In this document: positions 9,133 to 20,100 of the stretch, piece by piece | Layout: each line of letters begins with the position of its first letter | How positions within the stretch are numbered: the stretch's first letter is position 1 | From: Volvariella volvacea V23 | Taxonomy: Eukaryota > Basidiomycota > Agaricomycetes > Agaricales > Pluteaceae | Direction of reading: 5' to 3' | DNA length: 23,936 nucleotides | Assembly: GCA_000349905.1 (NCBI GenBank) | Contig: KB722742.1 | Coordinates: 155,835 to 179,770, forward strand | Notes under the pieces: generated by a model | The model's database searches: none | Seen by the model: only the letters and a program-made list of their open reading frames with translations | Told to the model about the DNA's origin: nothing | Position numbers and translations under genes: made by a program

Positions 9133-12100
9133 ATGGCCATCGAAAGCGCTAGAGAAATCTCTAATTTGACCGCTCAAATCAAAAGCATTCTCGATGGTTA
9201 TCCCTTCGGTGTTGCCATCCTCAGGGAGCTCCTGCAGAACTCCGATGACGCAGGAGCAACGACTCAGGTATGTCAAGGTCCTCTCATGGGTATCTATACT
9301 GATCGCAACTACCGACCCATAGACCTTCATCCTGGACCGTCGAACCCATCCCAGTCAATCCCTCGTAGACCCAAGTCTCGCTGTGTGTCAGGGACCGGCG
9401 CTATTGGCTGTGAACAATTCGGTGTTTAGAGACTCAGACTGGACGGCTCTGCGAACGATTCATGGGTCGAACAAGAAGTCCAACGAAAGGTGCTCTCCCG
9501 TCTTTTTGAATGCGTATCCCTCATCTGATTACCCATCCGTAGTATGACAGGAAAGTATGGCCTGGGGTTCCGAGCCACCTATCATGTGAGTACGTCTCAT
9601 TATTTGAAATTCGTTGAATTCTCATCATCACTTAGCTCACCGATAACCCGCATGTGCTCTCTGGAGACCGTCTTTATATCACCGATCCTCACCAGCGATT
9701 TCAGTCACCACATGACGGTGGTGTATTCCTTCGTTTGGGACAGGACCTTCAGGAGACATATGGAGATCACATCGAGGCTTTTAAAGCTGCCAATATTGAT
9801 GGTGATCAACACTACGTTGGTTGTACAGTCGTGAGGCTGCCTCTCCGTAATCCAGATCAAGCACAAAGCAGCGAAATTTCCAACAATGCAACATCCGTAG
9901 AAGATATCAACACCTTGTTCGACACCTTCATCAGCGACGAATTGGACATCACTTTGTTATTCTTGAAGCACATTCGGGAGGTTGAACTCATCGAGGTACA
10001 GGAGGACGGAATACGAGTGCTTCTTGGACGTGCATTATTGAAGAAACGACCTAACAATTCGACTGAAGGGGTCCATTTCAGCTCTCAAGCGTTTTTAGCA
10101 AGTTACCTAACCGAATCATTGACTCAGTCTACACGCTCCTCGACGTGGCGAATTTATATAAGCGCTCATATGCTAGCAAGGTCCTCTCGTCTAGGCTTGG
10201 CCGTGAAGCAAAAGAACTCGAAAAGGAACTGGAGCAAGAAAAATTGGTGGCGGAAGTCGGGATGGCCTATTGCCTTGATCCTGACCGGTCCAATACCGGA
10301 CGGTTGTTTACATTACTTCCTCTTCCACAATCTATATCCCCAAAGATCCCCATTCATCTGAACTGCAACTTTGCTCTTACGTCCGATCGGCAGCACCTCA
10401 AGAACATTGATCACCTGAACGACCAAGCAACTCAAGGCCATCGCGAAAGGTCAGTGCGACTCTACTAGGTGTATCAAAAAGCTGACGCTGAGTAATAATA
10501 TCGTAGCCTTCTCGCCCATTGGAACAAGGCGATCTTTGACGAAATTGTCCCAGGCGCATGGGCTGAACTTTTAAAGATTCTGGCTAGTGATCTGAAAACT
10601 AGGGATCTCGATGCAATCTGGTCAGCTTTTCCGCTCGAGGTTGTGGCTTTGGGATCAAGAAAGACCTATTGGGAGGGTCTTTTGAAAGCCATTGTTAGCC
10701 ATATCCTGGAAGACGGTCTGGAGGTGTTCCCGAAAGTCAGAGGAACAAGGGCAATTGCACTGAAGGGGGCGTACTTAATTGGCCCGGCAGAATCGTCGCG
10801 CCTGAAGGATATTGTCGCCAGACTTGGGATCCCAATTGTTTCCCCTCCACCAATTTTCTACGACCTGCTCAGGAATCAGTTTAAACGTCCCGTCATCGAT
10901 GCGGACTCTCTGACAAAGGAGCTACGGGTGGGTCATTTTTCCAGTTGAGCGCCAGTTAGTCTGAATACTCGAGTAGACGAGAATCCCTTCTTTGAAAGAA
11001 CTTGCTAATGACGACAAGCACGCTATTGCAGCATACCTCCTTTCCTCGTTTTCCAGGAAGCCAGAAGCTCTGGCTGGTCTGCCACTCATTCCGCTAGTCT
11101 CCGGGAAATGGGTCGCCCTGGAACTTTCTTCTGCAGGCAAACCTCTCCCTCGCATCCATTGCACGCAGGGTCTCGATGACGATGCCATCTCTGCATGGAC
11201 AAATTTAGGTATTCCCTTCCTTGATAGGCGAATTTCGTATAGAAGCATTCAGGGTTTCTGCTCATCTTTGAGCACCAATGCCAGCTCCTTCATAGAGAAT
11301 ATCGACACCTCTGCCATTCACCGCCTAGAGTCCAACGATTGGAATGTCATCCGGCATTCGCTTGAAAGCATACGGGATGCGCAGGCTCTAGATGACAACA
11401 GCCTAACGATTTACAAACGCTTCCCTATCTTCCCTGTTTGAGAGAACTTGGATGCGTTTAGCGATGGGACCGAAGCAATGTCCATCACACGCCAGGGCCC
11501 AATTAGGGCCAATTACCGATTCGTACAGGAAGTACCCCTCTGTCATATTCCAGTACTACCCGACATCACATTTATTGAGAGTCAAGTTGGCCTTGGGCTA
11601 CGTCGTCTTCTCGGCAGTTTGTCCTCCCGGGCTTTAGAGGAGGTAGATCTCCTTAGAATGTCCTTGGATAACTGGGATCGCCAACCACCTCGGTTGAGAG
11701 AACGATTCATCCCTCGCATTCTCGTGAGATTGTCAGAAATGCCGGCATATGTTGGACGACTTCGACGTCTTCCGTTTATCACGATCGGAGAGCACAATTT
11801 ACCCCCTCAAGAGGTAGTTGATCCTGACTCACCCCTAGCCGAATTGTATGCCGCCGATGACCTTCCCACTGGTTCGTTCTCGAAAGGCTTCCCCTCCCTT
11901 CGTCTCTGCAGGAACCATGACCTACTGTGCAATACGCTTACCGCTGAACGCTTAAGGAATAGAATTCATTTTATTGCCGACAATCCTGACTCCTCTCTCC
12001 CTAAAGCCATGCGCTTGCTAGATATTCTGGATAAATCCTGGGACAGTAGTTTCGATGAAGTTATCGACGAATGTATGACTACTTCGTGGGTTCCTACCCA

Positions 12101-15100
12101 TAACCAGACCCTCGGAAGACCGGATTTGTGCTTCTTCGACGATTGCCGCAATAATCGTGCGAGTAAGGAGCGATTCGGCCAACCAATTGCTCCTAACATA
12201 TCGCAATCCTTGGCGCGAAAACTCAGAATATCTTTTTTGAGCGAGCTCCTCATGAATCAGGACGAGGAGAACGGCGACAGTGATGGCGATAGCGATGATG
12301 GTAGTGATAGCGAAGGTGATGAAGAGGCTATGAGGGTGGATCTGCTCCCCAGAATACGAACAGTCTTGCACGACTACGATGTCAACTACGCGATAAACGA
12401 ATTTCTGGCAAATGCATGCGATGCAGGTGCAACAAAAGTTGTGATGACGCTAGATGAACCAGGATATTTAGTCGACCAGAACGAAGACTTATTGGTTATC
12501 CCATCATTTACAGAGTTGTTTTATGGGCCAGGCATTATAGTTCACAGCGACGCGAAGTTCACGGAGGAAGATTTCAAAGGAATTCTTCAAATCGACAGAG
12601 GTGGAAAGTTGGAAAGGGGCGGCGTTATTGGTCGTTATGGATTGGGTGCCTTGTCTCTATTTCATTTTACAGACGTAAGTCCAGATTAAGAGTATAACCG
12701 ATTGCTTACGTCTGTGGTAGGTGGTAACAATCCTTTCTGGAGAGTACGTTCTCTTCATGGATCCGACCGGGGAGTATCTACCCCGCACAAGGAATGGTAG
12801 GAAGCGCACAGCATTCAAGAGAACTATAACATCATTATTGAGGTGGGTTTATATATTATATAGCGTGAATCACTCTTATAATACCTTCTGCTCGTAGTGC
12901 TTTCCCTTCGCAGCTCAAACCATTTGATGGTATGTGTGACTATGATTCTACCAGGAGTCCCTCTTTCTACGATGGCGTAAGTTGCTAAATTGAATGCAAG
13001 TATTATATTTTTACTCATGTCGTGGTTGCAGACAATGTTCTGGCTTCCATTATCTTGCTCCTCAGTGCTATCTACCAAACAGCAGCCAATGGGCTTTGAA
13101 GCATGTCATGAGCTCCTCATGCAGTATAAGGACCTTGCATGCGACGCATTCTTCTTCACGGAATTGGTTGATATCAAGGCCCAAATTCGAATCGTTAATG
13201 CAGGAGTTGATATCCTGTGGCATGTCAGTGCAAAAAGGAGGCCTCATCACGAAGGAGATATCCGAATGCGGAAGCTTACAATTATACCCGACAAGCAGGA
13301 GTGGATAACAGCTCAACTTAAATGGCCTTCCCCATAAAAAATGCTCCAAAAGAGCGTTATCTCTTCTCCACCCTTCGTCTACCATGCCTTATTTCGAGTC
13401 CTTGCCACCTCAGTGCCCCTTTCTCCCTCCCATCCAGCCGTCGGGGTATTCATTTCGATCCTTCCATTGATGAAGATACAGAATGGAACCCATGGATTCT
13501 TTTGGAAGCGTTTCCTCGCCTCTGGCTCCCAAGTCTCGCTACATTAAAAAAGGATTACCCGTTGCGTCTTCACAATTTCTTCCCTAAAGACGCCATACAA
13601 GACGGCATTAGCCGGAAAATCCTCCAGGGCTTCTACAGACATTTCCTTGGATCAGAATTGGATTTAGTTCTGACTATTGGAGGGGAGTGGAAGCCCTGCA
13701 AAGATGCAATATTCTTATCGGAGCTACCAACTGGCATCTGGAGGGGAGCAATAGAGAAGTTTTTGAGGCACATCCAGCCTGACGGTGTAGTGTTACTTCC
13801 TCATTCGATACTCAAGCACCTCGAATTAGTTCCATATGAAGAGGCGCCGTCACAGATGGAGAAACCCCAGGTTGTCTCTGCAACAATATTCCAGCAAATT
13901 GTTGAAACGCACTCCTCTGACATCGAAGATCTATATGAGAGGGGTGATCTAGATGCCAAAGAAATAGAGGCTGTTTTGCAGCTTTTGCTTTGCGGTAAAG
14001 TGCCCGTTTCCACCTTCCCGTTGCTGCTCACTGGATGCAAGACACCTATACTGCGACAATTCCCCACAGACACATGCGTCTTTTATACCGATGACGATCG
14101 CCTGCGCTCAGTCTTAGCCAGCTTTGTGTCCCCCGAGCATTTACTCCACCAATGCGTATCTAAGTGGTGTGTCCAGATGATGTCTGAGTGGTCACCTCCA
14201 TTAGTTGTCAAGTTTGACCCACAACAGGCAGTGACGCTCATCAAGAGGCACCTACACAAATTACCAGTGGCTAACCACTCCAGGGATACTGTACGGTGGA
14301 TACAGCGATTTTGGGAGTTGCTGGGACTCCTCGAAGGACCTCACAATATTACGGAGATTGGAGATTACCCCGTAATTCCGACCAAAGTGGCGGGGAAATA
14401 CGTATCCGTGGGCGACAGTCTACTTCCCTATGATCAGGAAGAAATTTCACCAGAGTTGCTCAAGGCATTGCACCAATTTGGGTTCAATCTGGCTGATATG
14501 CAGCCCCAGCTCCGAGCGATCCTGGGTCAAGAATTTCCAGTCCGATTAACCATACCACGTCTCATACAGGGTTTACAAGCGCTAGGAATGACAGGAAGCA
14601 AATTTCCAACTATCGCAGGTCACAAGGAAGTTGCAACTTGGATTCGAAGTGCATTTAGATGCGATTCGGAATGCGATTCTGTACTTGGGACTCTTCGAGA
14701 TCTACCTATCTGGCCTTCCATGCACGATTCCAGTTCGCTTTACTCATCAAGAAATGGGTACTCTTTGCCAGATGTGGTATATCACCTAGACGCAACAATA
14801 CTTAGAGATTATTGGGAAGGTTCCAGGGGGATATTCCCGCGGAGTACAGGAAGAAAGTTAATCACCTGACAAAAAACCCATTGACATCGAATATTCTACT
14901 CTCCCACCTGTCTCTTCCGACCACCCTGCCGAATTCAATACTTAAGAAATACGGAGACTTTGTAGAAGACATCTGCAGCTTTTCTGACTTCCAGGCCGGA
15001 ACTTCAATCAGACTCCCTGATGGCACAGGTCAGCTTCACCCGGTTGGCGAGCTATACGACTCCACAGTTCCCCTCTTTTTGTATGCATTCAGATCGGACA

Positions 15101-16685
15101 AAAGGACCAAATTTATTCACTCGAGCATTCGCAGTCAGTTGGAATCTAACCGCAAATTAGGCCTTATTCGAACTGTCGACACAAACACTCTTCTTAAGTG
15201 CCTTCGTGGCGTTCATTCCTTGGTGGAGGACTCCAATGGTGCTGGGCGATGTATCATTCAGCAGGCTCAGCAAGTATATGATCAATTTACAGCGCATGCG
15301 CCCTCACTCTGTCGATCCCGCTACCACCGTTTGTATCACTCTCATGTGGATCCTTTACGGTTCATTGTCCGTTCAGAACAGCAGTCTCCTCATGAAAATC
15401 TAAATGTTGATCTCTCTGAAGATGCATTCCAGGCGCAGAACCTCCCATGCATTGTAACCCCATCGCAGATGGTGAGGCCAGAGTATGAAAGCATCGCTTG
15501 GACTCAGCGAGGACGATTCGATTTTACCCCGCCACGTGAGCTGCTTAGTGCCATTCCGGCATTCGGAAAGCCAACGACTACTGATGTTGTAAGTCTACGA
15601 AATATCAAGGTCATATAGATAACGGAAACTACAATAGGTACAACACCTTCGTGCATTGGTGAGGATGTGTCATAAGAATCCTCGTAATCAGTTCCTTCTG
15701 CACGATATCCGGGAGACATACGAGTGGTTGAATAGCCAAGCAATGAACAGCGATGAAGATAACATACGTGATCAACTCCATTCCTATTCCACTGAGAAGC
15801 TATTTCTCAATGTCGACGATCCTGGAACCTCCGGAAAGGAATGGGTATGGAATTCCGCTACTGAGCTTATCATGAACCTTCCTGTTGACCAGGAAGAACA
15901 CCGAGTATTCGGTGTACGTCAATTCCTGAGACAATACCGCTTGCTGCTTTCTCTCGCCGGGTCCGAAGAGATGAAAGGGGCATCCTACAGCACCACTGAT
16001 ACTGAGCAGGTATGCCCGCTACCACCTGGATTTGAACAGCTACGGGGCAATCGCCAGTCTACCGATATGGTAATGGCGCCTACTGAAAGGGGTGCTATCC
16101 ACATCCAGGAACCAAATTTGTATTTTCATAAGGTTGTACTGGAGGCGATGGTCCCACATTTTCGAGAGTCAATCCAGAGTGGTATGTGCGAAAGTAATAA
16201 TAACTCCGGCAATGAGCCGAGAGAATATATATTCTATGGAACACCATTTGGGGCTGTAAAGCTGCTAGGTAAGAAACGCTCTCTAACGTCTGTGTATCAA
16301 CTTGATTGATGAATCCCTCTGCAGAATTTGTTTACACGAACAAGATAAAGATCGAGAAAGAACATTTAACACACAGAAATTCCTTGCAGGAGGAACTACT
16401 CCAATTATTGTCTCCCGCAGACCAATGGGGATTTAAACCCTTAAAAAGGGAAATCGGGAGGCTTCTGGTGGAGGTATTGAAGTTCTTGGACTTTTCGACA
16501 GTCAAACACTGTAAGTTTTCTTATCCTTCAGAGTTTTTTTCATCGCCAATAACATCGCCATCAATGCGTTAGTCCAACGAGAGGCAGAGAGGTACAATGC
16601 AGAAGACCTTCTACGCACTTGTTGTGATTTCGAACAGAGCAACGCCGAGGCAATTATTCGTTGGGAGGCACGAGAGAGGGCTTAG
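9133..16685 (+). pseudogene. Sacsin-like giant protein with two HSP90-type ATPase modules, four lesions
   Basis: Twelve exons: 9133-9267, 9323-9489, 9543-9585, 9636-10449, 10507-10927, 10977-12674, 12721-12842, 12898-12976, 13032-15588, 15638-16268, 16325-16510 and 16573-16685, about 2,320 codons. Module 1 (residues 3 to about 300) has RELLQNSDDAGAT, then KYGLGFRATYHLTD, and later GRLFTLLPLP and FALTSDRQHL. An acidic linker (about 12255-12325) precedes module 2 (from about 979), which has NEFLANACDAGAT, GRYGLGALSLFHFTD and later APFSLPSSRR. These are the N- and G-boxes of Bergerat ATPases, in the order used by sacsin repeats. In animals sacsin is a chaperone-like protein; the fungal role is unknown. 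Lesions: a frame change at about 10140-10190, TGA at 11439-11441, a frame change at 13322-13337, and another at 14812-14850 next to GGGGG. Each frame change equals one missing base, and with three bases added back all twelve exons are in phase. Either a recently broken gene or a poorly read sequence. Confidence 0.82.
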
Positions 16686-17136
16686 TATGTCTTCGGGAAA
16701 TCGACTCTCCAGAATTTCTGGTGATGAAACTATTGGTTGAGCGTAGTGATACGGTTTTATGTAATATACATGCGCATTTAATGGACATGCATGGCATTAA
16801 ACAACGAAGCGTCGATGGATAGAGAGTGTGACTGTATGTTTTATCAGGGTGTGAATTATAATCACTGTCAGGTCACGTTGAGGAGCCAAACGAAAGAGGG
16901 ACAGAGAAAATACGAATGGACACATGAAAGGAAACCGGCACCCTTCACTTAGATCTAACCCACGCTCTTCATTCGCGTGTTTGAGATTCAAGGAATCAGT
17001 ACTAATAATTTAATTTTCAATGCCAAATGCGTATATCAGGCAGCATGTAGAAGTAATCACCGACATGTGACAAAGTTCCTGTTACAATCGCAATCTGCAG
17101 TTCCCAATTTGTAACAGTGGGGTTGATATAACAGCC
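16686..17136. other. Convergent intergenic region, nothing recognised
   Basis: This is the gap between the stop of the sacsin-like gene (+, 16685) and the proposed stop of the Ser/Gln-rich gene (-, 17137). It should contain both 3' UTR ends. If the Ser/Gln-rich gene instead ends at 17814, this gap extends to 17813. I see no gene, RNA or repeat. Confidence 0.45.
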
Positions 17137-20100
17137 CTAAGGGAGGGAAGGATGGTTAAGGGCATCATCCGGGCTGAGGTATGTGCGATCTGTAGCAGAG
17201 GGTGGATTCTGCAAGCTGTTTTCCGCTATGGAAGTGGGTCGAGACTATCACTACAATCAGCCACCTAATCGGTAATTCAGGGACTCGGGAAACGTACAGG
17301 AGGCATGACCTCAATCCCAACGTCCTCCCTGCCTCCAGTAGATGGCGTCGTCGCTTGAGATCGTATTTGTGGCAGCGATATACTATTCCCACTTGATAGG
17401 GGGTTCGTATTCTTTGAGGGAGCATATATTGTATACGGAGTAGAATTGGTATTGGGGTTGCCATTTCGAGTTCTCGGGTCGGAAATCTGAGAAGTGCTTC
17501 GTGGTGCTACGGGAGCCTCATGCCTTCTGATATTATCCTTAGTTCCCTTCTTCATCGCACTCGTCAATGCAGCGGTGTGCGGTGACGGTGTTTGGTAGGA
17601 CTAAGATGGTACAGAAACCGTGAGTAGGTAAAGTGAATACGGAATAACGATAGCCTTTTGAAAAGACGAACAGGGAGGGAAAAATGCACGTTTTAAATGT
17701 GACGGGCGACAAAAGTAATGGACGTTCACCCGAGGTATACAGGTGGACGACATAGGCCAGAAGTAAAACAGAGGGGAAGCGGATGGAGGCAAGAGATAAC
17801 AGCACGAGGAACATCACCGTACATCACCTGAACCACCGTACATCTGGCTTACACCTGCTACCTTTGGGTCCACAATCGGCATCCCGTTCGCACCCATCCT
17901 TGCAGGATTAGCGTACATGGACTCCATACCCCGGTACTTTTCCTTCTCCTTGACTTTCCCCTTCCCCTTCCTCTCTTTACCTTTGCTTCCCTCTGGTACC
18001 ACACCAGCACCCTGAGCAGACACATACTGACTTCCTCCAGCACCCACGCTAGCACTAGACTGGCTCTGACCGACATCCGGATTCTTCGACCTCCACTCCC
18101 GCACAATCTCCTCCGGTGTCTGTTCCCTCTTCCCTCGCTGCCCCTGCTGTCCACTTCTCCCATCCCTCCCACGGCTCGCCTCCCCACCTTCCGGGCCCCG
18201 CTCACTACTTGTCTCTCTACTCGACGAAGTGGTGCTCCCGTTACTCATAACAGGCCGCACGTACTTCGGTCCCGAATACCCAGGTATGTGAACCATACTA
18301 ACCACCAAATCCCTCTCCCGCCTCCTCTCCGCGTCCATCCCTCTAGATCCTGCTCGACCCCTCGAATTCGAACCACCCTGCTCGTGGCCCCATTCATGTC
18401 CAATGTAATGTGGTTGGCGGTAATGACTTGGCGGACCGCCATTACCATTCACATCTTCCTGAGCCTGGGCGTGAGCATTAGGAGTGTACTGAGCTTGATA
18501 CCACCTTGGTGGCGAGACGAGCTCAAACTCCGAGATCCTGGTCGAAGCCGTCGATATTGTCGTCGGAGCCCGGGATTTCGCGAAAGAGCGGGACGACTGT
18601 GAGGGAGGGTACAATGAACTCTGTTGGTTGTGATGATACAAGTGTGAGGGCTGGTGAGCGCCAGTGTCATGAGGGAACAATCCCGCGCTTGTGCCAGTGC
18701 CAGTGCCAGTAACAGAATCAGTCCCAGGAGAACGTATCGATGCAGATCCCGAACCCGACCCTCCATACCCCGAATCAAACGCATTATCCGCTCCCTTGCT
18801 CTGCTGCTGCTGACGACCGGCATACGCATAATCCCTCGCTCTCACCTCCTGACCCTGACTCCGCCCACTTCCTCCCGCAGCCGCTGACTGAGCATGCCCT
18901 CCAACACCTTCAGCCCCTCCTGGAGCGACACCGTCCGACGCCATAGCAACCACATCCCCACCGCTCCCACCAAACGCGTACGGGGGCGGAATGCTCTCAC
19001 CAACGCCAGGCAGATACACTTCCGAATTGGACATGAAGCTCCTCCTGTTTGCGCTGCCGCCCCCACTGGACCCTCCCGATCTGGCTGAGCCTCTAGAGTG
19101 TGCAGAGTGGAACGATTGGGCCGAAAGAGCTGACGAGGGTCTATGGTGAGGTGACGAAGTCACGATTGGGGGCACTGGGGGCGGGAGGATTTGTATTTGC
19201 GCTGGCCCTGGTGCTAGTGATGCTGATGATGCTGGTTGCGCTGCTTGGTGCGAACGTCCACTGGGAGCTTGCTGAGATCCGCCCGGCTGTCCCGCGTTTG
19301 TTGCCCCGCTCTGGCTCTGGCTCTGGCCTTGACGATGTCCTGTTCTTGCTCCTGCTCCTGATCCCGAGGTGTTCAGATTCGCACTTCCGCTGGTGGCGAT
19401 TGTGTCGATCGTATTCGTCGTCCCTGTGCTTTCCTGTCGACTTCGACGTCTGGTGTAGGGACCCTGTGCGGTGTATCGGTGCTGGTGCTGGGAAGCAGAG
19501 GGAGGAGGCGCAGGCGACGTCGAGTCCGAAGCACGCAGCACCTCCGGAATAATCGACGACGGCGGCGTCGTCCCCGTTCCATAACTATACGGGTACGCAT
19601 TCTGATACGCATGGGCGTTGGGCTGAGATTGCGAACGATGATGACCAGATCGCGATGGGTGGTGGTGATGCGGGTCAGAGCGGTGGTGACCATGTGAGCC
19701 GGGATAGCCTTGAGCGTGCGACTCGGTCCTCGACCTGGTTCTCGTTCTCGTAAGCGAGCCCGACGGTGGCTGATCATACCCAACAGCGCCTGTTCCTCCA
19801 ACGCGACTTGCTTCAGCGCCGCCACTGCTAGGCTGTACCACGTGATCTGGCATAGGCATCGGAACATACGGCACGGGCACCCGCTTCGACATTGACCTTG
19901 CACGTGCACTTGAGCTTGCAGATGTAGCAGTTCCCGGTCTCGACACTCCCATTCCAGTCCCGGTAGGCGCTGAATGAGGACTGGCGACAGGCATCACGAC
20001 GGGTTCGGGCATGTTCACTGCTGGTGTGCGCTGGGGGTGGGATCGGGGTGGAGGCTGCGACTGAGGTTGAGACTGAGGCGGGGATTGAGATTTCTTTGGT

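Noticed and set aside
998..11441. Reassigned UGA/UAG codons as an explanation for the in-frame stops
   Set aside because: The intact genes end normally at TAG, TGA or TAA, nuclear recoding of UGA is not known in these fungi, and the frameshifts would remain unexplained.
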